In this document: in pieces, positions 10,763-21,733 of the stretch
How the letters are laid out: each line of letters starts with the position of its first letter
Numbering within the stretch: the stretch's first letter is position 1
NCBI GenBank assembly: GCA_002917075.1
Contig: NTMA01000023.1
Coordinates: 124,001-188,000 of the forward strand
Length of the DNA stretch: 64,000 nucleotides
Direction of reading: 5' to 3'
Source of the DNA: Hawksworthiomyces lignivorus
Lineage: Eukaryota; Ascomycota; Sordariomycetes; Ophiostomatales; Ophiostomataceae
Program-made: the position numbers and the translations under genes
The notes under the pieces: generated by a model
What the model saw: the letters and a program-made list of their open reading frames with translations, nothing else
Databases searched by the model: none
What the model was told of the DNA's origin: nothing

Positions 10763-11582
10763 GGTTCCTTTTAAGTCCCTCGCTTAAAGTGTGGCGCAGG
10801 CAGCACAGGCAATATACACCAGGTATACAGCGCAGCCTCTGCAGAGGTGCTTAGCGCCAGTGCCAGACTGCGCGGCGCCTGTGCTGTGTTCTAAAAAAGG
10901 AAAGTTTTCGATGAGGATTTTCGGGTAGGATAACAATAGCATGCAGATAAATGTACAGCATGACTACCATTAGGAGGATCTAAGCAGGCAGAGCTCTAAT
11001 CTCCTTGGCGCTATTACAACATATGCATTATAGAAGGGTCCGGCACCACTCCTAGAAATCTACCGAGCATGTTATGAATTCCTCCAACCACTACGTAACG
11101 CTATTGGCATCTAGACTATAAGCGTACTCCAAATATAAAACATGCATTCTCCGGGCTATGTCTAACATCTCAAGATGATAGTAGAAAACGTTGAGCAGCG
11201 TGAGCTTGTTTGTAGCGCTGGCATTTTGATCACGCCAAGTAGATTGGCGTGATGGCAAGAAGCACTGGATGGCACTACACGAGGCTACCAATGCCTCCAT
11301 CTTCTGCATGGAAAACATTACTTTTGCAGGGAAGAGAAAAAAACCTGAGATGGGGAACTCGAATGTGGAGGATCGAAAGTGTGGAGATTGGACTCTGGAG
11401 ACATGGCAAGTCTCTTTATTACTTTATGTCTCTAGTCTTATAACATATAAATCGAGCTTTGCACGTCCTTTGTTTGGTTATGTCTCATCCCACATGGAGC
11501 ACATTGCAAGAAATACGCGCCACACTTCTCTTCAAATTCGTGATATCCAGTCTTTCCACTTCACCTACTGTCCTTTGCTGTC
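10763..11582. other. Intergenic between repeat block and transporter pseudogene
   Basis: No gene supported. The stretch contains a GC-richer, partly self-complementary segment at 10795-10885 rich in GGCGC/GCGCC words, and the perfect palindrome described separately. Confidence 0.4.
11229..11253. repeat. Perfect 10-bp inverted repeat, 5-nt loop
   Basis: ATCACGCCAA, loop GTAGA, then TTGGCGTGAT. It could be a hairpin or the footprint of a dyad-binding factor. There is no associated gene start or stop within 300 bp. Confidence 0.5.
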
Positions 11583-13201
11583 ATGGAGAAGACTACAGAA
11601 ACCGAGATAAGCCACCATCGCCGAGAGGCTGGGGCCTCCGGCACGGAATTGCCGCCGACGCAACTCAATACTGCTCGCTGATAGCGATACAGGAACCTTC
11701 GAGCACTTAACCTATAGATGCTGGTTCCGTTGCTGTCCATTTTTTCACAAGGGTTAGTTGTTTTTGCCCTTTCTCATTCCACTGTTGCTGTGGTTGATGG
11801 AAGCTGGCTGTCTCGCTCTAGCTGATACATAAATATAGCTTCGATGGCTCGATGATGAATGGATTGCAGTCCGTAACGCATTGGCAGAATTACTTTGGGA
11901 CTCCCAAAGGTGCAACGCTCGGCATCTTTAATGGGGCCTATTCTTTGGATGGCATCGCGGGTGTCTTTTTAATTTCGCCAGTGGCAGATCGCTTTGGCCG
12001 CCGCATCGGCCTCGCTACTGGCGCCGCTTTCTGCTGCCTAGGTGCTGCGCTACAGGGAGGTGCCGTTGACATCGCCATGTTTGTGATAGCCCGTGTCATC
12101 ATCGGCACTGGAAGAGTTATTGTTGCCGGAGTTGGTGCCCCATACGTCACTGAGATCGCACATCCCGCACAGAGAAGCACCGCGACAGCCCTCTTTTTGA
12201 CATTTTACTCTATCGGCGCCAACGTCGCTGCTTGGAGCACTTTCGGCACGTTCCGCATCGACAGCACGGCATCTTGGCGCGTCCCGTCGACCCTACAGGG
12301 ACTTTCATCGGTAATCCAAATTATTTTCGTCTGGTTTGTGCCCGAGTCGCCTCGATGGCTTGTTAGCAAAACCGTAACCAAGAAGCGCTGCAGATGCTCA
12401 TCAAGTACCACGGCGAAGGTGATCCAGCGGGTGATCCAGCGGATCCTACTGTGTTGTCTGAATACAACGAGATTACCACTACGCTTGAGGCGGAGAAGGA
12501 GCTACCGCGTCAGTCCTTCATCCCGGCTATTCTCGAATTCTTCAGGACTCCGGGAAAGCGATGTCAGTCATTCATCATGATATGGGCTGCTATATGCTCA
12601 TAGATGTCTGGGAACGCCTTCGTATCGTACTACCTCTCGCCAATTCTGACGTCAGTCGGACTCAAGTCAGATTTGCAACAGACGCTCATCAATGCTACCA
12701 GTCAAATGCTGTCATGGTTCTCAGCCATCTATTTTGCGACATTGCCAGCAAAAATTGGACGCCGTGTGATGTTTCTTTCCTCACTAGTGGCTATGTGGTT
12801 TGCGGTGATTGCCATCACTGCTGGCAGCGCCGTAATTGCCACGAGCAACAACAAAGCAACGGCCTACGCAGTGGTCGTCTTACTTTATCTGTTTTCACCG
12901 ACATACAACTTTGGCATCAACGGCAACCTCGGCCTTTACATCCCTGAAATCTTGCCCTTCCAACTCCGCACCCGCGGCTTAGCCTTTTTTACTTTGTGCA
13001 GTTTTGCTTTATGATTTTGTCTACGTTTGCAACTCCTGTAGGCCTGGAAAATATTGCCTGACGTTTTTATATTATTTTCATCGTTTGGATAGTGGTGGAG
13101 TTCATTGGGGTTTAGTATTTGCTTCCGGAAACAAAGGGCCCTTCGCTCGAAGATATTCAAAATATCCTCGATGAACCGAAGGAAAAATCTGCTCTAGCTT
13201 A
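11583..13201 (+). pseudogene. MFS sugar/lactose-permease-type transporter, multiply broken
   Basis: The pieces assemble in order into a 12-TM sugar porter. An N-terminal piece begins MEKTTETEISHH and stops at TGA 11679-11681. The main body opens FDGSMMNGLQSVTHWQNYFG, then ADRFGRRIGLATGAA, the RVIIGTGRVIVAG family signature and PESPRWLVSK. A frameshift follows near 12371. The second half runs NQEALQMLIKYHGEGD to IWAAICS, where TAG (12602-12604) replaces a likely Gln, then resumes MSGNAFVSYYLSPIL and continues to LPFQLRTRG. Further stops and shifts follow near 13014-13120, but PETKGPSLEDIQNILDEP is still legible before TAA 13199-13201. Intact relatives are plasma-membrane sugar:proton symporters of 500-550 aa. 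It cannot make a transporter. At least one stop (CAG-to-TAG) is RIP-like; the frameshifts are not. Confidence 0.85.
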
Positions 13202-13601
13202 ACAGCATGTTAATATTTATAAATAGTAGTGTATTGTTACGCCAAGGCTTATGTTCTTGCCAACACGATTGTTTTATTCCCTTACCCTCTCAGGCAGCCG
13301 ATGATTCGCTTCGTCATGGCGAAACTAAAAGGTGACGAGTTCATAGAGTCATCAATGATATGACAACCAGAGGAAACCTTACGGAATGTTGAGCTTTTGA
13401 CGTGTTCGCGTCGCGTTCCTTTTCTTTTCTTAAACAGAGGGAGCTGAGACAAGGAAGATTATAGTTGCATTTACAAGGTGTGGCTCATGCCAGGAAAGAA
13501 TGGATTGGGGGATACTGATACAAGAAGAGATCGTGATCCGGATGGGTGTTGTACTTAGGTCTTTAAGACAACCTTGTGCCTATTTCATGGTAAGTAATCA
13601 A
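13202..13601. other. Intergenic between two pseudogenes
   Basis: No gene. It carries one copy of a 27-bp repeat (13233-13259) whose second copy lies beyond the HET-ankyrin pseudogene. Confidence 0.5.
13233..13259 (+). repeat. Left copy of 27-bp direct repeat
   Basis: ATTGTTACGCCAAGGCTTAT continued by GTTCTTG. It matches 16786-16812 at 24 of 27 positions in the same orientation. The TGTTAC start recalls LTR ends, but no LTR was delimited. Confidence 0.5.
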
Positions 13602-16278
13602 CTAAGGTAATTCCTCTCTAATTAAGGCCTCTTTTATGAGCAGCAACATCACTACTGCTTCGTGCCCCATCTCCGCAGCCCATGACAGCGGCGTTTGATC
13701 TAATAAATCTTTGGAGTCGACGTTGGCCCCCTTCTCAAGCAGCAGCTTCACTACTGCTTCATGCCCCTTTTCTGCAGCTAATGACAGCGGCGTTCGACCC
13801 GATCTAACTCTACACTCAAGGTCAGAGTCTTTCTCAAGCAGCAGCTTTACTACTGCTTCATGCCCCATCTCCGCAGCCAACGACAGCGGTGTCCGACCCC
13901 ATCTATCTCTACACTCAAGGTCGGCGCCCTTCTCAAGCAACACCTTCACTATTGTTTCATACCCCCTTTTTACAGCTAATGACAGCGGTGTTTGATCCCA
14001 TCTATCCTTAGATTCAAATGAAGCGCCCTTATCAAGCAGCATCTTCACTATTGTTTCATGTACCCCTTCTACAGCTAATGACAACGGTGTTCGATTCCAT
14101 TCATCCTTAGATTCAAAGGAAGCGCCCTTATCAAGCAGCAGTTTTACTACTGCTTCATGTTCCTGCCCTATAGCCCAAAACAACGGCGTTGCAGAAGATC
14201 TACCCCCAAGATCCGGGTTAGCACCCTTTTCAAGCAATAGCTTCACTATTGTTTCGCGCCCCTTCCCTGCAGCCCATGACAGTGGCGTTCGATCTGAAGC
14301 ATCTTTGGAGTCGAGATTGGCGCCCTTCTCAAGCACCAGCTTCACTATTGCTTCATGCCCCTTCTCAGCAGCCAACGACAGCGGCGTTCGACCCGATCCA
14401 TCTCTATACTCAAGGTCGGCGCCCTTCTCAAGCAACAGGCTCACTACTGCCTCATGTTCCTCCTGTATAGCCAATGACAATGGTGTTTGATCCTTTGCGT
14501 CTTTGTGGTTAGGGTTAGCACCTTTATCAAGCAGCACCTTCACCACTGCTTTATGTCCTTTCTCTGCAGCCAATGATAGCGTCGTTCGACCTGATCTGTC
14601 TATAGTCTGCTCAGCGCCTTTTTCAAGTAGTAGTTTCACTACTGCTTCATGCCCCTTCTCCGCAGATAAAAACAACAGTGTTTGACCTAGTATATCTCCA
14701 GAATTAGGGTCAGCGCCTTTCTCAAGCAGCAATTTTATTACTGCCTCATGTCCTTTTGTTACAGCCTGCCACAATGGTATAAGCCCCGGGTCGGCATCCT
14801 CCTCAAGCAGTAGTTTTACTATTGCTTCATGTCCCTCCATTGCAGCCCATTCCAGCGGTGTTCGAAGCGACCTGTCTGCAGACTCGAGGTTGGCGCCCGT
14901 CTTAAGCAGCAGCTTCACAACTGCTTCATGTCCCTTTTCTGCAGCCAATGAGAGCGGCGTTCGACCGTATTCATCTTTATACTCAAGGTCCGCGCCCTTT
15001 TCCAACAACAGCTTTACTACTGCTTCATGTCCCTTCTCTGCAGCCCATAACATCGGCGTTCGCTCCTCCGATCCATCTTTAGACTCGAGGTCAACGCCAT
15101 TCTCAAGCAGTAACTTTACAACCGCTTTATGACCTTTCTCAGAAGCCAATGACAATAGTGTTCGATTCGATCTATCTCTAGACTCGAGGTGAACACCCTT
15201 CTCTAACAGCAGCTTCACTACTGCTTCATGCCCTTTCTCTACAGCTCATAGCAGCGGCGTTCGACCTTCTGGTTTATCTTTAGACTCTAGATCAACGTTC
15301 TTTTCAAGCAGTAGCTTTACTACTACTTCATGTCCCTTCTCTGCAGCCCATGACAGCGGTGTTCGACCTAATACATCTTTAGACTCGAGGTTGGCGCCCC
15401 TCTCAAACAGCAGCTTCACTACTGCTTCATGCCCCTTCTCTGCGGCCCATAACAGAGGCACTCGACCCGATCCATCTTTAAACTCAAGATCAACACCCTT
15501 ATCAAGCAACAGCTTTGCTACTGCTTCATGGCCCTTCTCTGCAGCCTTCGTTAAGGGCGACTCGTCCTTGTATGTTTGGTACTCTTGTCGGACGCAGATG
15601 TTTTTCTCAAAATATTTTAATTGATTGACATCATTTAAATTGATCAGTTCGAGTCTGTGGCTTTGTATCCTCGAAAAATAGTCCTCGGTCTCCGATATAA
15701 ATCTCATATAAATTGCAGGTCTCTTGTCTGGCTCCCCGCCTACCGCGCAAGGAAGGATGGCGAGTTCAAGGTGTCGAGGGGATCCTGTATCAATACGTAT
15801 AAAGCAAAGATTCAGATGAATTCCTTTGTTATCCACAGTTATGGCGCCGCTTAATGTGTTAGAAGAAGATGACTACTGAAGGGGCAATAAGTTCTTGAAG
15901 GGTCCATCCTCTGTCGAACCAATTACTTTTCAAGGATTCAGGGCCCATGTTGGATGGAACATTCGGCTAGATAGGCGTAGCACACCCCTGATTTTTGGTA
16001 CCAGCGATACATAGAGTTGATCGCTTCAGACAGCTCTGCGCTGCTTGTTTTATCGATACAGCAAGTGTCGATCCAAACATAGTCGAATCCGTGCTCTTTG
16101 GCGATGGAGCATATCTTTCTAACCTTTTCATATCCCGATCCACAGCTAAGTTCAATATGCTTCGTATCTTTGAAAGAGACTTCATCGTCCCCCCACCTAT
16201 GTGAAAGTATTGCGTACAACGGGACCTTATCGTCTCCAAATTCTTCAAGCTGAGGCTATTTGTATTAAGCAGATGCAT
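13602..16278 (-). pseudogene. HET-domain/ankyrin-repeat gene, about 20 repeats, broken
   Basis: Read from 16278 downward, the start MHLLNTNSLSLK runs after a frameshift near 16243 into the HET domain: YAILSHRWGDDEVSF, then FDYVWIDTCCIDK and AINSMYRWYQKSGVC. A second shift near 15945 leads to WFDRGWTLQELIAPS and then a stop at 15859-15861. The remainder of the HET core is deleted. The next readable part is a post-HET segment (LELAILPCAVGGEPDKRPAI), followed by about 20 ankyrin repeats of 33 residues with consensus TPLSLAAEKGHEAVVKLLLE. A TGA at 15246-15248 replaces TGG in repeat 4; the last 16 repeats are one open frame ending at 13602. Repeats are very alike, implying recent expansion or gene conversion. 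Intact homologues are NLR-like incompatibility/self-recognition proteins. This copy is dead, although the ankyrin frame could in principle be expressed alone. Confidence 0.85.
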
Positions 16279-17572
16279 TCTGGGACTAAGGCTCTGGTGA
16301 TTCTTTCCGGTTGTAAGTGTATTTCAGCGAAGATTAAAAGGCTGCAGTGTGTTCGAAAGTAGAGTACGGGGATATCTGCTGAAGAAACTACGGCAGTTAA
16401 GATACTACCGACTCCGTAATTAGAAAATAAAGGGGAGAAAAATGACAAAAAGACGGAATTAGGTAAAATCATGGTGTCTATTCACTCTCCAGTTTTGTCG
16501 TACGCGGGGCATCAACCGCACAGCGACCACCGCAAGATTATGTTGTGTTGTGCATCAAGTATACATACATGAAGTTCATGTAAGACCCAGTCGAAAGCGG
16601 ACAAACACGGCAGAATGATATATTGTACTCCGTAAACACTACATACATAATGTAAACAGGTCTAAGGTTCCATCAACCTCAGATGAACACAACTACGGCA
16701 AACGAAGATGCTACCCTAACCTCTGTTGGCAACAGTTTTGTCACGATCCGTGCAACTAATGACTTGAATTGTAGACCATAACGTTATTGTTACGCCCAGG
16801 ATTATGCTCTTGGAAGTAGGCTGTACACTATTAGGACATCCGCGTTTGGCAATTCTGGTGGTTTGTGCGTTGTCATGGCGCAAAGGTGGTGGATTTAGTG
16901 ACCGTTTTTAAATATCTTGCTGTTTGCTTGTACTTTGTTGGTTTTGCTCTTTCCTTTCTTCTATTTCTTCCTAAATCATTTATGGGGAATGTCTTTGTCA
17001 GAGAACAATCTCTTTTCCCCTCTTAAAACTCGTATCTTTTCTTTGAAAGCTCATTGTTGTTTTTCTATGAATGGCTTTTCTCGAGCCGCTCCGTCTACTC
17101 GTCTTAATCCCACAGTGTCGGACGAAATATGGCCCCTGAAAAAACTTACAGTGGGACCGAAGTGAAGATCGGACATATACATACTGAACAGCTTACACGA
17201 TATGTCCGGTAACTTTTCTCTCTACAGCGGCAGTGCTTCAAGGAGGCTTGTGCTAGTTCGCCAATTTCCTCGCTTGTCAGGCAGTGCGTGTAAGCGAACA
17301 ATACCCAACGCTCTATATCCGGGGTTTCCAGTTAACACAGTTAACTGGGCCAGGCTCATGAGCACTCTGCTTGCTCGGTGGGTCGGCTTTATTGATTCGT
17401 CCGGTCATACAATGACTTTCCAAATGCATCTCATTCTCTCTGTTTATGATGATATTCTGCCGGTTCAATTTTCAATCATGTCCGCTGGGGACAGCGAAGC
17501 TGCCTTAGTGAGAACTCCGGTCGCGATGTCCACCGGATATCAGGCATGCTGTGCCTCTCCAGGTCTATGTAA
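16279..17572. other. Intergenic
   Basis: AT-rich and no gene supported. It holds a TACTCCGTA 9-mer (near 16627) and the right 27-bp repeat copy. The last part is presumably the promoter of the monooxygenase gene. Confidence 0.4.
16786..16812 (+). repeat. Right copy of 27-bp direct repeat
   Basis: ATTGTTACGCCCAGGATTAT continued by GCTCTTG. Same strand as the copy at 13233-13259, so the two bracket the HET-ankyrin pseudogene. Confidence 0.5.
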
Positions 17573-19708
17573 ATGAGCTTAGCTGCAAGCAATGAGCGGC
17601 CAGCTGGAAATGGAAACAGTTCTAGAGTAGACAACTTCGGCTCACCATCTCTCGCAAAAATGGCTCCTGGGACAATTGACGAATCTGTCACCGACAGAAA
17701 TGGCGATGGGGCCAACTCCAAAGCCAAGTCTGTCACAGACAACGCCATCCTGGAGGCTGCGTCCAAACCTCCGGTTGCCGACAACTACATATACGACTTC
17801 AAGTACAATCACGCTCTTCCCACTTCTGACGTTCTCGGGGTGGAAATCCCTACCGACTGTGATGCCTCAAAAGAAGCGCAGGCGATTGCGTCTCGTCTCT
17901 CTGAGATAATGGGGGAAGGGGATGCGCAAGCCTTTGCAGATCTATTTCTCTACTATGGCGAGTATATCTTGCGCAGCCAACTATAAGACACCTGTTCTAA
18001 CATGCTTTTGCAGGCGTTTGGCGCGACAAGCTGTCCTTTACTGGCGACTACCGCACCTTCAACTTCAAACCAGCGATCCTAAAGGCTGCCACCGACCTTT
18101 TTCCTGCAACCAAGGCCACAAATTTCAAGTTCCTGAAGCCGGAGCCAAACGTTGCACGTCCCTATCCGGATTTTGCGCAGCTGCAATTCATTGTAGCCTT
18201 CGATACCGACAAGGTTTTTACCTCGGCGGTGATCAATGCCGTTCTCACAAAGGAAGGATGGAAGATATATACGATGCACACCGTCGCCGAGGCGCTGAAA
18301 CAGTTCCCTGAGGTGCCTCCTGCTGACGGGCACATGACTGGTGCAATCAGCTGGGAGAAACAGAGAGCTCTGGACATCGATGCTGCCAATCCCGAGATTC
18401 TGATTATTGGCGGAGGCCAGAAGTAAGCCGCGCCGCTCTTTTCCCTCGGCCTGATGTCGTCTGCAGAAATTAGCTGGAAGCAGCGGCTTGGCTCTGGCAG
18501 TCCGGTGCAAAGCACTCGGCATGGACAGCCTGATCGTCGAGCGCGACGCAGAGATTGGCGACGTCTGGAAGAAGCGCTACGAGTACCTCTCGCTCCACTT
18601 TCCCCACTGGACAGACGACCTGCCGTATGTCAGCTACCCCAAGCACTGGCCGACGTACACCCCAGCGCAGAAGCAGGGCCTATATATGGACTGGTATGCA
18701 TCGGCGCTCGATCTCAACATCTGGACCAAGTCGTCGGTTGCCGAGGCCGAGCAAGACGCTCAGGGCAACTGGACAGTGACGATTAACAAGGAGGGCAAGG
18801 AAACGCGCACCCTGCACCCTAAGCATCTGGTGATGGCGACGTCTCTCTGCGGTGTTCCAATGATCCCATCGATTCCTGGCATGGACACGTACAAGGGCGG
18901 GGTGATCCGCCACTCGACGGCACACGACAGCGCCCGCGACTTTGTCGGCAAGAAGGTGTGTGTTGTCGGGACCTCGTCCTCCGGCTTCGACACCGCCTTT
19001 GACTGCTAGCGCCGCGGCATCGACGTGACTCTCCTCCAGCGGTCGCCGACGTATATTATGTCTCTCACGCACTCGGTGCCCCGCATGGTCGGGAACTACA
19101 AGCCAGACGCCGACGGCAACCGCCCCGACCTCGAGGAGCAGGACCGGCTGTTCTTCGCCAGCCCCGTCGGCCCCGGCGAAGAGCTCGCGCGGCGCAACGC
19201 GGCAGTGCTCGAGGAGCTCGACAAGCCCCTGCTGGACGCGCTGCACGCGCGCGGGCTCCGCACGTGGCGCGGCCAGCGCGGCACGGGCGGCGCGACCCTG
19301 AGCCAGACGCGCAACGGCGGCTTCTACTTTGACACCGGCGCCTGCGAGCACTTCATCAGCGGCAAGATCAAGGTGGAGCCCGGGTACATTGAGCGGTTCA
19401 CAGAGGACAAGGTGGTGCTGAGCTTTGGCCGCGAGCGCGCGTTCGACCTGGTCGTCTTCCCCACCGGCTTCTCCAACACCATCGACTCGATCCGCGCCAC
19501 GCTCGGCGACAAGATCGCGGACCAGTGCGGGCCCATCTGGGGCATCGATGAGGAAGGCGAGTTCAAGACGGCATACCGGGAGTCGGGCGTGCCCAACCTC
19601 TGGATCATGGTGGGCTATCTCCCGTACACCCGCTTCCACTCCAAGCTGCTCGCGATGCGCTTGAAAGCCCTGCTAGAGGGCGTTGCACTCCCTCCATACA
19701 AGGTGTAA
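17573..19708 (+). pseudogene. Flavin-containing monooxygenase with NTF2-like N-terminus, one in-frame stop
   Basis: Inferred exons are 17573-17957, 18014-18422 and 18484-19708 (672 codons; the ATG at 17660, MAPGTIDES, is an alternative start). Intron 1 begins GCGAGT and ends CTAAC...TTGCAG, a GC-AG intron. Intron 2 begins GTAAGC. Residues ~100-230 resemble an NTF2/SnoaL-like domain. The FAD-binding motif ILIIGGGQ-N-GLALA spans the second splice junction. RHSTAHDSARDFVGKKVCVV with GTSSSG is the NADPH-binding part, and VVFPTGF the C-terminal FMO motif. This is a YUCCA/FMO-like class that oxygenates small molecules using NADPH and O2. TAG at 19007-19009 sits just after the NADPH site, yet the frame then runs intact for 232 codons. 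It is a recent pseudogene, a readthrough case or a sequencing error; splicing it out would remove the NADPH motif. Confidence 0.75.
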
Positions 19709-20441
19709 TGTGTTGTAGACAGCGAGACGGAATAAAATGCCATATATTCTATTTATAGAGCTATTCCTTAAAATATTTTAGTAATGCAGACACCTAACTA
19801 CTATCTTGGCCTTTGCCTTTTTTGATGTGCCCTGGGTGAGTAATTCTGGAACTCTATTAGCCGTCTAGTGGCTGGCACACTCATGGAGAGAGTTCAATCT
19901 TGTAAAAAGTCGAGAAATCTCAGTTATACCTCTATAGCATCGTCCAATAGTAGTTGGGACACTTGAGGCCGTTTCAAGTGAAGAAAGGATCATAATAGAC
20001 TTCAGCTCGGAAGTGTCATTTCACGGTAACAATATTACACTGAGACTAATACCTTAAAAAGGGGGGGAAAGAAGAAAAAAGGTACAAAAAGAAAAAGAAA
20101 CGCTACTAAGTCTCTTTCTCTTGAAAATGTATTCTATATTTACCGAAATCCAAGCCGACAAAGTTAATCGATGAATTGAAGATACCACCGCACCGCACAA
20201 CTTCTAAAGTGTTGGAGTAATACAGCGGAGATTTTTGCCATTCTCCGATCCGTCTCGCCAAGGCGACTCTGTGGGCAATACGACGTCTTACGCTCGTTGA
20301 ATCGAGATCCGTCAGCATAAACATCTCAGGAATAGCTAGAGAAAGCGGTTGCTGACGGTTAGATATTTCTCACCTTATTCAATTTTCCCGTGTACAGAGT
20401 ACGCACAACTGTCTTTGACTCTTCATATCTGATTTCACTAC
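19709..20441. other. Intergenic: 3' flank of monooxygenase and promoter of AKR
   Basis: AT-rich, with a purine-rich stretch at 20059-20100 (GGGGGGGAAAGAAGAAAAAA type). No gene seen. Confidence 0.4.
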
Positions 20442-21733
20442 ATGCTTCGTCCGCACGCCTTGTTAAAATTCGCCCGTTTCTCTCATACTAAAAGCATTGT
20501 TCCCGCTAAAATGCCTCCTCATCTCGTATTCGGCGCCGGTGGAATTGGCACCACGGCCAAGTCGTTCACCTTCACATGGGACACGCCCGAGAAGGTGGCG
20601 GCGCTGCTGGATGAGCTCAAGCGCCTTGGTGTGGACGAGCTGGACTCGGCCGCCGGCTACCCGCCGACGAACCCGTGGAACACGGAGACGCTGCTTGGCC
20701 AGAGCGGCGCCGTCAGTAAGGGCTTCGTCATCGACTCCAAGGTGCTGGCGCGGCGTGGCGGGGAGGTCCGCCAGGCGTCGCTTACGGCGCCGCTCGTCGA
20801 AGAGAGCATCGACCGGACGCTGGCGCTGCTGGGCACGAAGCGCATCCGCACGCTCTATTCGCACGTGCACGACGGAGTCACGCCGCTAGAGGAGCAGGCC
20901 GCCGCCTTCGACAAGCAATACCGCGCGGGCAAGTTTGAGAAGGTGGGTTATCTGCTCCGCGGGTACCCTCGCACACCACAGCCGTCTTTTGCGTTTCTTT
21001 GCGTTTCAACAGTCATCTGACAAGGTTCCAGTTCGGCCTCAGCAACTACAGCGCTGCTGACATTGCCGAGATCGTCAAGATCTGCGAGGAAAAAGGCTAC
21101 GTCAAGCCCGCCGTCTACGAGGGCATGTATAACGCGCTGACGCGAGACAGCGAGCTCGAGCTGCTGCCGTTGCTGCGCAAGCACAACATCGCGTACTATG
21201 TGTACAGGTAAGAGAGAAGCACAGAGTCTCTTCCTGCGAGAAATGACCCTCTACCGCTCCCTTCTATCTTTCTCCGGCGCGTCTAAGCTCGCTGACTGAT
21301 TAAACAAAAACGTGCACGGTACAGTCCTCTTGCCGGCGGCTTCCTCACAGGCAAGGTCACGTTTGCAGCCGAGGGCGGCGACGCATCCACGCTGGACCGC
21401 ACACGCTGGCGCGGCGACAGCAGCTACCCCATGTACGTGCGGGTCTACGACACGCCCGCCATGCACGATGCCATCCGCGAGCTCAAGGCGGCCTGCGACG
21501 CGGCCAGCCCGCCGCTGACGCTGCAGGAGGCGTCGCTGCGCTGGCTGCTGCACCACTCCGCCCTGCGCGACGGCGACGGCGTCATCTTCGGCGCCAAGAC
21601 CATCGCGCAAATCCAGGCCAACGTCACCGAGGCCCGCCGCGGGCCCCTGCCCGAGGCCGTGCGCAAGGTCGTCGACGGCCTGTGGGACGTCGTCCGCAAC
21701 AAGGACGGCAGCAAGTCCGAATTTATCCTATAG
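20442..21733 (+). CDS. Aldo-keto reductase (AKR7/aflatoxin-aldehyde-reductase type)
   Basis: Exons are 20442-20942, 21032-21207 and 21325-21733 (361 aa, or 338 aa from the ATG at 20511, MPPHLVFG, which better matches family N-termini). Introns begin GTGGGT and GTAAGA and end CAG. The catalytic tetrad can be followed: Asp and Tyr in ELDSAAGYP, Lys in IDSKVL, His in YSHVHDG. After the first intron FGLSNYSAADIAEI is the classic AKR strand, and YVYSPLAGGFLTGK spans the second. The LRWLLHHSAL and VIFGAKT blocks complete the NADPH-binding end. Family members are cytosolic NADPH-dependent reductases of aldehydes and ketones. It lies 0.73 kb downstream of, and co-directional with, the monooxygenase, but nothing shows a shared pathway. 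Confidence 0.88.

Noticed and set aside
13602..15600. Regular ~99-bp periodicity considered as a satellite or CRISPR-like array
   Set aside because: The period is exactly 33 codons and encodes ankyrin repeats; there are no unique spacers of CRISPR type, and the genome is eukaryotic.
18955..19009. Reading the in-frame TAG of the monooxygenase as a 3' splice site (TGCTAG) of an intron
   Set aside because: The removed segment would contain the essential NADPH-binding GTSSSG motif, and no good donor keeps the frame.
18680..19639. 319-codon minus-strand frame over the monooxygenase
   Set aside because: Antisense shadow; the plus strand has all FMO motifs and splice sites.
17573..21733. Secondary-metabolite cluster
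   Set aside because: Only a monooxygenase and an aldo-keto reductase are present; no backbone synthase, transporter or regulator is adjacent.
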